Shown here: in pieces, positions 12,400-25,144 of the stretch
Layout of the letters: each line of letters starts with the position of its first letter
Position numbering within the stretch: the stretch's first letter is position 1
Assembly: GCA_034440575.1 (NCBI GenBank)
Contig: JAOTOL010001602.1
Coordinates: 1,443,501-1,507,500, forward strand
Origin: Imbricaverruca yamaguchii
Lineage: Eukaryota > Arthropoda > Thecostraca > Neoverrucidae
Direction of reading: 5' to 3'
DNA: 64,000 nucleotides
The notes under the pieces: generated by a model
Databases searched by the model: none
Told to the model about the DNA's origin: nothing
Seen by the model: the letters and a program-made list of their open reading frames with translations, nothing else
Made by a program: the position numbers and the translations under genes

Positions 12400-15300
12400 T
12401 GCACGTTTAATTATGCATATGACGGCAAATTTACTTTTCCCGCTTTCAAATGAACTGCAATCAAATGGATTTGTAGGCTTGCTTGTAATAATCCTTGCGT
12501 TCAGTCATTCGTTATGCCGTAAGGAAAAGTATTCACGGTAGGCTGCTAATAATGTTGTTCTGTGATGTCCTTTGCTCGATGTTGCCATGGTTCGGAGAAT
12601 TAGTGATGTACCCATTGTCCTATAGCAAGAGGAGAATTTTGGAAAGTTGCATACATCCAAATAGATGCATTTTAGTGCAATGGCAAAATATGAAAAGTCA
12701 TCAAGATAAAGATATTTGACGTGAACGATGCAGAGACGCCACTAAAACATCAGCTAGCAACTCACGGTCGTTTCCATGATTGCAAAATGCTTGCTATTGA
12801 CCGTCCTTATACTGAATTCATTTTCCATCGTCCACCACATTTTTACTTCCCGTCTCGGGGCATGAATCCGGTCGGTTGTGGCCACCATTAAGCCGTCACC
12901 ATCGCCGACTGGTGGTCTCCAAACACCACGAGCTCGACAAACTCTGCGATCTGTGCCGGTGCGCGCTGCTGTCGGCCCGTCCCCGGCTGCACCCCCCGCC
13001 GTCCGCGCGCCGGCGCCAGGCGACAGCCCGACGCCGGAGAATTATCCGGCGGCCGGTTTTGATCCTTTCATCATTTGGGTCCAATCAATATGTGATATAC
13101 GGCCGCGTAGTGGGCTGATCCCGGCTGAAAGGCCCCCCATCGGCCGGCAAATAGACGGGCCCGTCGCACCTCGCCGAATTAGTTCATCAGGCGGGATCAT
13201 GCCGGCACAGCATTGTCATGGAAATGCCCGCCCCAAGAGGATTATCAATAGAAAAACAAACTGCACATGCCTGACGAGCGTGTAAGCGGTGAACACTGTT
13301 GCCAATTACCATCCTTCTCTATTCAGGTGCTGTAGTGTTAAACATTGGTGTCTGTAAACTGAGGAGAGAGTGGCAGCGAGAAGTGCGGATGAAGCGCGAG
13401 GAGGGGGAGGAGACGCGTGATGGGGCCGACCGCATTCAAGGCGAGATGGAGAGGCGACATCTGGCCTGGACACAGTCGAGGTGTGGCGAACGCACCCGCG
13501 TCGGCGCTCCCTCCGCCCTCAGCGAGGCTGAACGGAGACAGCGACAGTCTCGCCCAGAGGTGAACTGGGCATCTCCCAGGAGCCGCCAGTGTGCTCCGGC
13601 ATAGACCTGTACAAACATGGCCAGACAGCTATCCACGGGCACAAGTCGCGGCCGATGGGTGGTCGTGTGTAATCAAGTGGAAACTGGGCTTCATCTTATT
13701 TGTTAGCTACCCCAATCCCAGCTTCGGTGGCTATTCCGTGCTGTCTCAGCATTACTGAGAAGGGTGGAGTTGAGTTGGCTTAGACCCTGACCCCCCCCCC
13801 ACCCGCAGTTGCATATGCCTTAGTGAAGGCCTTTGGAGGAGCGACTACTTAACTGAGTAATGTTTTCCACATCGTGTATGTTTCACGTGGCATGCAAGCC
13901 CACAGTCAAATGCACTTACGTGGCAACACATACAATAGTTGCGTTCTTGTGAAGGCATGCCCTTTGATCTCTATGGTAGTGTATGTACGCTAAACAATGA
14001 AGCAGAATGAACCTCCATTACGTTGGCAGCTGAAGCACTCACGATTCGAGAGGGGACGATAGAAAATCGAAACCAGCATAGATTACAGGAAATCATTTCA
14101 CCTTCTACAGCGGTCAGATGTTCAAACCAGAAATTCCTCATCGGACCGGAATGAAATGCGTTGAGACGAGATCCTACTGAAGACTGCGAGCAAACTTCCT
14201 GGAAAGTGTATTTGTTCTGTTTATTGTATCCCCAAGACTAGATCAGGCCAAGCAGCATACCAAACGGAGTCATTGGCTGTGACGACATCTGCCAACAGAA
14301 GTGACTTATGGTGGTCATCATGCTGGTTTTGTTAGTACCGAAGTTACCACATATTGCCCTATGAGTTATACTAATGTTTTAAGATGCTCAACTGATATCT
14401 TGCCTGAGAAATGATGATTCGCCTTTTATATGGCGATGGCGTAGGCATGCTCAACGAAAAGTGATGCCCTGTTAATTGATAGATTTTGCTTCAGAATGGT
14501 CTGAACCCCCTCCCCGGGCGAACAATCATAAGTTGTCGCGTGGTCCTCCAAAATGACCGGAATGGAAGTTGGCGCTCGGATGCTCGCCCGTCCGGACCAG
14601 AGTCAGATATATTATCGCCATGGTCGAAATTGCAGTTGGTACGTAAGGAATCTTGATGTTACTTCTATACGAAGGATTTAGCGCCTGCTCCAAATACTTG
14701 ATGCATGCTTCGTTCAGGGAAACTGGGCTTGAGTGATGGTTTGTGGCCATTGTTGCGCATTTTATTAATGTAGCTTACATTTCGTTGTCAGGAAACAATT
14801 AACTAGATCCTCATCAATCTGAACTTAGCTACGCTCGGTCTGCTGTATAGTTACCGGACGGTGGTTCTGTGTTCGGCGTTAATGTCAGTCTGTAGGTATT
14901 CTGTGTTGCTTCTGCATTCTTGTCATGTCATTAACTATGATGCGATGTATAAAATGACTCCTGACGAAAACATAAAAACTTCTTCATATATGAACAGACT
15001 TGGCCTCGTCCTCGTGAACGTGTGTTGGAGAGATTGTGAAGTCTGTAAATTTTCGTGCGTCCAGTTTTTCCATGGGGCACATTAATTACTGGTAACTGGA
15101 TCAGTAATGTTCCTGCCAAGAAGGTAAACCAAATAATCAACAACACATGCATTTTATGTGTTCGTAGTGTCTGACGCTAGCTAATTGTATGCAACGAAAC
15201 AATCCCAAACATGACCCTGCCCCCGGATCAAGGGTGGCGGATTAGGTGGATAAGGGAGTAGTCACTTCACCCCTCCCAATCCCCCATTCCACGGACTGGC

Positions 15301-15540
15301 TGGCGGTTTTCTCCAGATTTCGCAAAAAATCAAAATGTTTTATGTACAAACCTAGATCAGTTTTACATCTAACGCTGTTTTCATTACTTTTCTAACTCTG
15401 AAACATAGCCAACAAACGCAGCGACCGAGGGCAGCTGTCATGCTGGCTGTGACGTCACGTGCCGGACGTGACGGTCGAAAGGACACGTGGGTGTATTGGA
15501 GGACGCGGAGGGTTTTTTTAACTGTCGTTTTGTCACGTTT
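12400..15540. other. Non-coding sequence with a GC-rich island at 12875-13600
   Basis: The segment 12875-13600 is GC- and CpG-rich and gives open frames up to 135 residues on the plus strand and shorter ones on the minus strand, rich in Arg, Pro and Ala. The composition explains these frames, and I recognise no domain. It could be a CpG island or unrecognised exon. The rest is AT-rich sequence without recognisable features. Confidence 0.4.
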
Positions 15541-15544
15541 TTGA

Positions 15545-15800
15545 CACGGCCTCAGATAATTACGGGCACTGGACGGGGTGGATTCTACGCCTCTCCCCCC
15601 CCCCTACCATCTCGGCTCGTATTAAAACTGGAGTGACAAATTTCGCAGATGGATGGGCGCGGTAATAAACTAATTTGTGTGCCCATATTATGGCCTTAGG
15701 GCAACATCTCCCAAGTAAAATGAAATCACGTATACCAAAATTTTCTTCTTTGCGTGGATTGGCTCGTCATTGGTATGGATCGCTGTGGTTGTGTTTAAAT
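15545..15800 (-). mobile_element. MITE family C, partial copy
   Basis: On the minus strand this aligns with 28980-29354. Shared blocks are the AATTACGNGCACTGGA terminus, a C-run preceding TCTCGGCTCGTAT, ACTGGAGTGACAAATTTCGCAG, and ATTGGCTCGTCATTGGTATGGATCG. The 5' part of the element is missing. Divergence is substantial. Confidence 0.75.
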
Positions 15801-16040
15801 GATCCACAATGGGAATCAATGATGCTTTAGACTTTACTAATGATGCAATACAGATGCTAGACCGGAAATTTGCCCTCAGGTATATAGCAGAACTTTATCT
15901 GATCAGTTACCTGTTCCAGTTACCGGAACCGGGCCGTCCGCACGACTGCTCCGTCGGGCAGTTCGGCACAATCGGCTTCGCGAAGAAAGGAGTGCAATAC
16001 ATGAATAAAGTATGGAAACGCTTAGGTACACAATGATACA

Positions 16041-16194
16041 CAGTGGTTTTCAGGATATGTAGGGAGTAACATGCAAAGTGACATCAATCGCATGGCAGTC
16101 CAGATGAACCAATTTGGTTCCATTAACTTGTCATGAACTTCACCTGACTTGACCTTGGTGACCTAACATGACCTTGAAACTATATATCATAACA

Positions 16195-16230
<36 letters not shown>

Positions 16231-16520
16231 GTCGAACAAGTCGCTAGTGTTGTCAAGAACTTTTCCCTTTTGCAAATATACTGGAAGCTCATAAGCGCCA
16301 ATTTTTGTGGTCTGGCTCTACGAAATGCTTTGACTTTAATGGCCCCTAACTCGAAAAAATGTTCAGTCGATTTCCGTCTTTCTTACTTTCAACGAGGCAC
16401 CGGACATTGCTAAGTAGGCACGAAAAAACGCCGTATATTAACCGGTAAAATCTGGAGTTATGGACGAAACATCGAAGGGATGGTCGGATTTCGCACCCCC
16501 CACCCCAGTGTGCCTGTTAG
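16041..16520 (-). mobile_element. MITE family B, near full-length copy with internal AT microsatellite
   Basis: The reverse complement aligns with 53985-54455 over most of its length, from CCTGGAG-like terminus to the CCTACACATCCTGAAAAC end. An (AT)n microsatellite at about 16193-16230 lies inside it, where the other copies have unique sequence. The AGGTCA cluster is present in reverse near 16125-16180 (TGACCT-type half-sites). Confidence 0.8.
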
Positions 16521-17701
16521 GTTTTACATTTCCGTTACAAGTCTGGTTAAGCTACGTGGTGGTGGGTGCTATCATATGTTTGGCTGCGCTATAACCAGGG
16601 GCGTTGCCAGGATTTCATACATGGGTGAGGCGGATACAAGCTCAGCTGAGGAGCTGAACTCAACTTGGTCGGCATAAACATCCCCGCTGTATCTAAAAAT
16701 AGGGCTGTTTTAGGAGGGGTGAAGGTTCTATAAATGGGACTTCAGCCCCTTTCCACCTGCTATCAATACTCCCGACTGTACAATACTCACATGAACCTGA
16801 TGGTTGATGTAACAACATGAACCTGATGGTTCATGTGACACAGAATATGGCAAATAATCATATTGAGTACGATGTGGTGGGTGTCACTCCGATGTTCTTG
16901 GTCATCATTTTGAGGTGCACAGATCTAGTTCAAAGAATAATGTGCAGTCACAAAGTGATAAAAAGTTACGCTCCTGGTGATCACCACAGCAAACATTATA
17001 TATTGAGTATTATGAGCTCGTCCTATCCACGCATGTTAAGTCTGATAGTATTATCAATATATTATAATACAATATTGATGTGATATTATCGCATCTGAAG
17101 TCGTCAGCATCATATTTGTTCAGATAATATACATGGAAAATAATTATACAATATGTTGAACAACAACATGTAGGGTAAGCATGGCAGGTAACCACTGAAA
17201 TATATCAACACTCTACTACAAAGTAGCACCAGTGCACATGCATATTACATTTCGTTATTAGTTCAAACGAAGTGTGTGATTGTACTTTGCCGATTTTTCT
17301 TCCGTGAGTTCCCCTCTGCCTTTTAGTTTTCAAAAATTCGTGCTTTACGGTAATTTTAAATTATTTGATTTCGTTTCCAACGCAGGCTTATGAACGAGGT
17401 TATAATGATGTGACCATTCATTTCCTCTACAAATGTTTACTTTTCAGTTGGTAGGCAAGATAAAACAACAAGGGGCTTTTAGTTAGGTAACGTAGCACAC
17501 AAAATAAAGTACAGAAAAGGGTATCCTAGCCTAACTAATCCACTAGATCGGAAAAATGGAAACATATCGTACAATTTTTGTTACAACATGCTTGGACATA
17601 GAAAACAGAAGCTAATATAACCTAATCTGTTGTTGAATAAAAACATTCAACTGAAAACAAAAACAAACTATGACCTAGACAGTCCTAGACACTTTGCTTG
17701 C

Positions 17702-18668
17702 TTAACTCGCGCCGTACCGGAGGGTCTTCAACCCCCCCTCTCCTCGGGTTTCTCGCGGATAGTGAACGAACGGCGCACGGCAGCGAGCCGAAATTTGGCA
17801 TACCATTTCCCACATCAATTTGGCATGTCATGTCAAACGTTTGCGGATAGTGGACACGAATTATTTTTCGCGGATAGTGTTTTTCGCGGATAGTGGACGA
17901 ACGGCCGGCGGCAGCGCGCCCATGTTTGGCACACCTTTTCCCACATCAATTTGGCATGCTGTTTCAAAATTTCGAAGTTAGTTCATCTAAGGTCAACGAG
18001 TTAATCTAGGTCAAGTGAGGTCACCTACAAAAAGTTAAACCAGTCGTCACTCTTTAATGGATACAGATAAGTTCATGAAACTTTCAGCGTTTGCTTATAT
18101 TTATGGATGCAATAAAATGTGCCAGACGAATGTTTCATTTTTTTCGGTTTCTGACACGGTATAAATTTGGCATATTTGCCTATTAGATTTTAATTCGAAG
18201 ATTCTGGCTAAAGTAATCATTTTTTAGTAGAGCAGGTTGACTTACAACAACGTTTCTCGATCTGCTTTACCCATTAGAAAAGGAATACTTTATTTTTTTT
18301 TACTTGAAAACTCAAAATTTTGAAATTAAAAAAATCGGGGTAACAACAATTGTATGGCCCTGGTCGATTTCGCTGCCCTTTTCTGATTCCAAATAATGTT
18401 GTTTTTCATATCCTCCAAAATGAACTGCCTAGTGCCAAAAACATAATGTAAGTCGTGAAAAGTCGTGTAAATCTAGCCCCCCTGGTGACGTCAGTTTTGG
18501 GGAAAATTGTTTTGGGGGTACTCGGGGCCCTACTCGTCGAGCGCTTTCCGATGACACCTCTTTTGTTTTCGTGCAACGCTGAATTTGGACTTTGGAGCGG
18601 GTTACTATTCGCCCCCCCCCACCCTAGGAACGGGGTGTGAGGATCTGACCGGAGAGATATAGGGTTAA
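17702..18668 (+). mobile_element. MITE family A, longest copy, TTAA-flanked
   Basis: TTAA at 17702-17705 and at 18665-18668 bound a 967-bp segment. Inside the left TTAA the sequence is CTCGCGCCGT followed by GGAGGGTCTTCAACC. Inside the right TTAA the inverted end reads CCC, then diverges, then picks up the GTCAGATCCTCACACCCCG block seen in the copy at 62805-63645. No transposase frame is present. A DR4 arrangement (AGGTCAAGTGAGGTCA) lies near 18010-18026. TTAA target use plus CCC-starting ends is typical of piggyBac-superfamily elements; assignment to that superfamily is inference. Confidence 0.82.
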
Positions 18669-19000
18669 CCCGTTCAGTCTTCTAATCGACACATATGCCA
18701 AATTTATACGGTGTCAAAACCGAAAAAAATGAAACATTCCTCTGGTACGGTGTTTCAAAATTTCGAAGTCTGGTCATCTAGGGTCAACGAGTTATTCAAG
18801 GTCAAGTGAGGTCACCTCCAAAAACATTCAGCCAGCCGTCATACTTTAACGGTACAGATATTTTAAAGAAACTTTCAGCGTTTGCTTATCTTTAGGGATG
18901 CAACAAAACATACGAGTGGAATTTTTATCTTTTTTTTTCGTTTTTGACTACATATAAATTTTGCGTATTTGCCAGATTGCAGTCCCGAGACGAGATCCCT
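18669..19000. mobile_element. MITE family A, rearranged fragment
   Basis: Directly beyond the full copy, 18690-18745 matches the central GTTTCATTTTTTTCGG segment in inverted orientation. From about 18750 the sequence then matches the GGTCATCTAGGGTCAACGAG to ACTTTCAGCGTTTGC part in direct orientation, including an intact DR4 (near 18798-18815). It is a broken copy joined end to end with the longer one. Confidence 0.75.
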
Positions 19001-19009
19001 GGGGTCGGT

Positions 19010-19867
19010 AGGTTCGGACCCGAGTTTTTTTTTTTACTTAGCTGATGTTGATTTGCTATTTGTCCTATTCAATGTAATATTATATCAGAATAAAGGGTTG
19101 GACCCCCTGATTTCGTGAGAGACCACCAGCCATGAACGGAGGTAAAAATCCAGGGAGGTTTTCTTCTTCATGGTTGATAAATATGGTGAATGAAGTTAAA
19201 AATACCGATGCAATTATTATTGCACATTGATTTCGTTGCGGATCACTACGGCGAGAGTCCGGGTCTCGACTCAGATGTGCCCTCTCTTCCCTGAGTGGAG
19301 GCTCAAATATTCTGTAGTCATTAGAAGAGAGAAAAGGTAGCCGTCTTGAGCCCAGATCTAGAGGCGTTGAGATGGAGGAAATCCGAATATAACCAACTGA
19401 CCATGAAACGGTCAAATGAAGGGGAAAGCATGTTAGCTGTTGTCAAGCAAAGATAATGGAGAAACTCGAGATGTATGAAATTTCTACACGTTGGAATTGT
19501 TTTGGTATGAGATCTTCCAATAACAATGTCTTAGAGATCCACTAAGCCGCACATCCAAAGAACGCTCGGTGAGGGCCAGAGATCAAGAGCGTTCCGACAG
19601 CTGCCTATCACACCTTTAGTTGCGGCAGCTGGAATGAGAGGATCAGAAGACTATGAGGAGACGAGTATCTGGAGGGAAAGAATTGATTGGAGATGCTGTG
19701 GTTTGAGAGAGTAGGAGAGCAGGGATTTGATGGGCCATTGAAAGAGTGGGATAATAGAGACACACACGGGATGCCGAAAGAGCCGCGAGATGTAGACACG
19801 AGAAAAGGAAAGAAATTGGGAAATGGCAACCGGTCTTACTGCTCTGCAGCTGGATGCAGCTCTGCTC
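19010..19867. other. Non-coding sequence, no gene recognised
   Basis: Only short open frames are present, one of 111 residues at 19080-19415 on the minus strand with no known motif. I see no splice-flanked exon. Confidence 0.4.
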
Positions 19868-20125
19868 TGACCTTTGTATTTATCTCTCTTCCTCTTTTTT
19901 CTCCTCCTTCTCCTCCTCTCCTTCGTCCTCACCCACCCTTCCTCCCCGTCGACCTCGTCGACCCTTCCACCACCTAAATTCCTCTCCTCTCTATCCTCCT
20001 CCTCCCCTTCGTCCTCATTCACCATTCCTCCTCCTTCTGTTCCTCCCCTTCGTCCTCGTCAACCCTTCTTCCTCCCCCTTAATTCCCCTCCTCCCCATCC
20101 TCCCCATCCTCCTCCTCCTAGCCCG
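19868..20125. repeat. Pyrimidine-rich tract (TCCTCC-type)
   Basis: About 260 bases of almost pure C and T on the plus strand with recurring CTCCTCC, CCTTCGTCCTC and CCCTTCCTCC blocks. Such a homopurine/homopyrimidine tract can adopt triplex structure. Open frames rich in Ser, Pro and Leu here are by-products of composition. Confidence 0.85.
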
Positions 20126-23100
20126 CCGTGCCCAGGTCCACTGATTGGCCGGTGGTCGGCGATTGTACCTGCGGACGCCGACACAGCTGCACCGGCCCAT
20201 GTCCTGCCGCGGACCGCCGCAACACCTGGAGATAATCTCGGCGCGCGCCACTCACCTCGCGGCGGCCATTGTGACGCGTCGCGGACGTGTGTAAAACCGC
20301 AGCAAGCCACGCCGAACAAATGGTATTTGCTCTCCTGTGGCTTTCCTCGCAAAGAATGAGAGGCACCATGTGTATAAATGTTTGCCTCTCATTGGGAGGG
20401 GAGAGGAACCACAGTGATATGAAGCAGGGCTAGATTCTCTGGACTCCATATAATAGTCTCCTGTTGAAGACTGCATTTCGGGTAGAAAAATATTTCGGAT
20501 TAAATTCCTATCAAATTAGAGTAGTGCAATGGAACGGTTTCATTCGCCAATGAGGATATAAACGTTCGACATAATTAGTGCGAACTTTACATGTGATACT
20601 TCTCGGCATTGATGGATTGGGGAGGGGCTCAAATCTCCCACTGTAAAATATTTATCACAACTTCAAAACCCATTGCGAAATCTACACGAAATGGTCAATA
20701 GCTGTCACATGACCAATTATATACCTCTTATCGCAGTAAAACCTACAAGGTCATGATACGTCATGCGTGAGTTACGTCAAGGTGACGTTATGCTTTCCGA
20801 TTTTAGAAGAAAACACATCGTTACACGTAAATGAACATAAAAACAGAATGAATTAAGGCATTTTATGTCAGTAAACGGCAATCGAGACAATTCGTAAGTC
20901 GACAACATGTGAATGTCTTTTTTTCGTTCACTTTGAAGTGTAACCATGTCAAAGTTTTTAAAAAAGTTGATAGAATATTTATCAACTTATTTCAATACAG
21001 TTACACTTAGATTCACAACTTCGCAATCATTTTTTTTCCTAGATATGACTATGAAGAACATCCGAAAGACATTTTAGGCAGTAATCTCTAAAAATGAGTG
21101 AGCTATGGCTTGAAATTGTGTCACATTTCATTCTGCTGTAGAGTCGTCCTGGAAGCGTGCCGCTCCCCGGCCACCACGGCACGAGTCGGCGGGGTGGCGG
21201 CAGCGGCACGACCGTTTGCGGTGCGGTGATGTGCGGTGGTGATGTCTGATGGCAGTGTTAGTGGCGTCAGCGGTGGCAGTGGCGGATCTAGGGTCGCCGC
21301 GCGGTCTGTGCAGTGGAGCTGATTGGCCAGCCAGACTGCAAGCGCTGCTGTTCTCATATGTGCGCGATTTGTGCAGGTGACTCGGAGGCGCATCCAAGGG
21401 CAAGTCCCCTAAAATGAACTTGATCAACCAAGAACTTGTGGAATTTGCACTAGCCAAGCTATCGTTTTTGGCGGGCTTCGTGCGCCTAAATCGTTGTCCA
21501 TCAATTTTGATTGTTCGTGGGGTCGACCCTACCCTTCAGAATATCCTGGCTGCGCCACTGCTCATACCCGATTTAAGTGTCTGACAGGTGACGTCCCATG
21601 TGAGCTGTGTGACAGATTTTGTTATTTGCTCTTTGGATACATTGTATGTTCTGTATACTTACATATAGTGTGTATTGGTATCCTCTTGCACACATTTCCA
21701 GTAAAACAAGAATATATTGTTGTGCAGTTGCATGATGACAGTTTTTACATCGCATGTTACGGAGATGTTAAATGCAATTTTTATTCAAATTGGTCCACTA
21801 GATTCCGAGGTGTACACTTTTGATGAGTTCGGCTTGATACGACCTTGAACTTCCTGCTCCTCTCATTAACCTTATCATGTTGCATTTACAAAGCTGCCCG
21901 CACGGCACATGCTTGTAGCACATGTGAACAGCACATACCAATTGGATAGTTTGGCTTTCCATTACAAACCATGATAATGCATCCATACGCATATTGTCAT
22001 TCACCTTACATGAAGCAAACAATGAGTATTGCTCACGTGCCTGAAAATCGAAATTACTGCTAAGCACTCCCACTTCCCGTGTGGATATATAAAAGAGAAG
22101 AAGCAACGGCCAATATGTCAGTTCTCATCTGTACTGCACCTGACCCTGACCCGTGACCTGGTGCAGGACATTTGTCTTGGGTACGTCTTTATGCAGCATG
22201 CGTGATCAGTGTGCAACAATTTCACACCATGAAGTAAACTTTTGTTTCCCAATACGTTGCCGAAAGAGTCGTATATTCCGATGTCGTACACCCCTGACCT
22301 TAACCTGTGGCCTTAGTACGGGCTAAAAACATACTTTCTTGCGTAGTCTTGGATCGTACTTGATGGCGCTATCGATTGCCGTTATAAGGTGTAAAAGCCG
22401 CCTATCAGTTCTTGAGATATGCAGGATGGGAGAGGGAATATTTGGCTCTTCTCGGCCAATGGTGTGAGCTGAGGAGGCATGTCAATTCCAGGATATAAAG
22501 CATAGGTAATGAGACATTCTCACGGGAATGCTCTTCACTTCACGTGATGCGATATCTCACGATTTCGTTCAAACATGTTCGGTGTTCCCCTTTATGACAT
22601 CGTAGCTCCGAAATCTGGCATGGCCTGATGTTAAAAATGTTTTACAAAAAGCTGCCAAGAAGACGGTACAGAGAGTGCTAAAAATTTCAATGATCTATCT
22701 GAAGCTATCTGAAGCTTACGGATGTGGATTCCATCACCCCTCCCCGCCCCCATCTTACACTGGCCAGAGTTAACGTAACATATGCTACTAACTAGTGTAG
22801 TGAAGCACAAAATAACGAAATCCTACGTACCATATCTTGTTTCCCATGGAAGTGGTCGTAGTACGTTGCTGCTAATGCGGTTCCTAAATGAGTGCAACAC
22901 ATGCATTTTTCGTACGAACCTCACTTTTGCTAAATTTGCCGATAACACCGTCCATATCAGATGCGGTATTTATTGGGATTGGTTATGGGTATGGCAGCAC
23001 AGATTGGGACTGACCACATGAAATAATGTAAATTTCTGTTACGTGCTCGTGTCGTCACAAACCAGCGGAATCCAACAGCTCTCCACGTATCGACTAATTT

Positions 23101-23490
23101 CGCATACCACGTAGCCTAGGTTTGCTGTTCTTGAGAACAGAACACACCATCAGTCGGCGTGACAACTGAACTGTGTGTACCGCAACAGCTGGCAATCCTA
23201 GTAGGCGAACAGAGCCATCCGCAGGGCGTCGGTACAAGCCGCACGAGAATAAACAGCGCGCTGGACTGATCCTGCCGGCGGGCGGCGGTGCCCTCTGGTC
23301 GGTGTGAGAACATGACGGCCAGCATGTGCGCGCGAGATAATCCTTCACAGCCGGGCCATCCTATTTACAGTTTGTAATCGTTTGTTTTCGCCGCGCTCGG
23401 CGATGTCCGCCACGTCTGCAGGTAAGCCGCTCAGGTTCGCCGCGTCTCTGCTTCGACAGTTCCAGTGTCGTGTGATGGCCCGGGAGGGAG
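20126..23490. other. Non-coding sequence with GC-rich patches at 20130-20350, 21120-21400 and 23100-23480
   Basis: Three CpG-rich patches give open frames of 60-110 residues on both strands, but none shows a known domain or a convincing pair of splice sites. Patches like these may be CpG islands or unrecognised exons. The DNA between them is AT-rich and shows no repeat family I can identify. Confidence 0.35.
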
Positions 23491-23494
23491 AGGT

Positions 23495-23815
23495 GTGGGT
23501 ATAGGGAGCGACAGAGAGAGAGAGAAGAGAAACGGAAGAAGGTGGGCGAGAAAATAGCGGGAGATAGAAAAAGGGAGAACAAGGGGCAGAGAACGAGAGA
23601 GAGAGAGAAACAGACAAGACAAAGAGGAACATAAAATGGAAGGAAAAGAAAGAAAAATGGAGGAAGGAAGAAATAAATTAAGATTGAGAGGGAGTGAGAT
23701 ATATATGCATATATATGTATGTATACATATGTGCATATATATATATATATACATATATATATGCATATATATATGCATAGAGATATAAAGATAGAGAGAG
23801 ACTGAGGAAGACGTA
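23495..23815. repeat. Purine-rich tract followed by AT/ATGC microsatellite
   Basis: At 23505-23695 the plus strand is nearly all A and G (GAGAGAGA, GAAAGAAA and GGAAGGAAG blocks). At 23696-23790 it becomes alternating ATAT/ATGCATAT. Minus-strand frames of up to 178 residues across this are repeat-derived. Confidence 0.88.
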
Positions 23816-24486
23816 AATAAATAAGTAAAGATAGGGAGGATGTTGTAGAGATGCCAGGGGCCGCGGATGGAAAGAAGCTGATGAAAGAGGTGTCCATTGA
23901 GTAAGGAAGGCCAGGTTACCTAAGGACAATTATGTCAAATCCTTCTCCAGCCCTGCTTCTCGTCCACGCATGGCGGAACATGGGATTTCCAGATGCCACC
24001 CTATCACTTCGGCGTACAGGAAAATCCACATTCTGCCGCGCTGGAATCCAAAGTAAGGTACATTCTTGACCCTCGAAATGTGTGTGTGCAAGTGGGACTG
24101 GTGTGAAGGTGTTCAATCTCCCCCGCCCACTTGTATTTTTTTCTGAGGTAACTCCCGAGCCCCTAACCCTGTAGCTTTGAAATTTGATGCGGGTTCTATT
24201 ATGTCATCTACACACGTCGTGTCAAAGAAATGTGTTTGATGCTCTCAAAATTGCCGTAGCTTGGGCGGGTCTCGACGTGGTCGCAACTCCTTTTTAGACA
24301 AGAATTGACGCTTTTTTTCATGAAGCAAGCTTGAAAGCTACGATCAAGAATACACTATTGGTGCATAGAAACATTTTAAAAGCGCGACGGTATTGGAGGT
24401 CCATTAATCAAATGAAATGCTAAAATTAAAATATGTTCATAATCATAACGTCATGAGTCATAGTCATGAGTCAGAAGTTTTGGCTC

Positions 24487-24815
24487 TTAACCCTTTCCGG
24501 TCCGGCGCCGTCTTTCCGGTCAAGTCCTCCCACCCCGTCTCGGGGGGGGGGGGGCGGTTGAAGACCCCCTCTAAAATCTAAATTAAACGTTGCACGGAAA
24601 CGGAAGCGGTGTCATCGGAAAGCGCTCGAAGAGTAGGGTCCGGGTCCACCCTCCAAAATAATTTCCCCCCAAAGGTGACGTCACCAGGGGGATAGATCTT
24701 CACGACTTTTCACGACTTACATTATGTTTTTGACTCTGGGGAGTTCATTTTGTGGATATATGAAAAAAGCAGTTATTTGGAATAAGAAAAGGACATCGAA
24801 ATCGACCATATACTT
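24487..24815 (-). mobile_element. MITE family A, truncated copy
   Basis: TTAA at 24487-24490 is followed by CCC and the GGCGCCGTCTTTCCGGTCA block. Next come the G-run, CATCGGAAAGCGCTCGA, and TTCACGACTTACATTATG segments, in the same orientation as the copy at 62805-63645. Homology stops near 24815 in ATGCA repeats (24820-24840), so about half the element is missing. Confidence 0.82.
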
Positions 24816-25144
24816 TTTTATGCAATGCAATGCAATGCAAAAATTAGTGTCATATTCTGAATTACAGAAACATGATAAATTGTGTTCCCATGGGTAATGT
24901 CTTCAGCATCGAAATCCAAAAGGTCGGTTCTGAATCCACTGCCGGGTACTGCCTCTATTAACATACTTTTCCATTTACAAGCGGGATATAAAACACCGAC
25001 TAATATCAATTCCATTCCATCTTTCCCAATTCCCATCGAGTAACTGCACAGCTTATAGTTCTTTTAAAGTAAGATTATTGAAACAAAATAATTTACAAAC
25101 TATTTGTTTGTAAACATTCAGTGAGGGGCTTATTACTAGCTATA

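Noticed and set aside
23361..23929. 178-residue hydrophobic minus-strand frame
   Set aside because: It is a translation of the purine tract and ATAT microsatellite.
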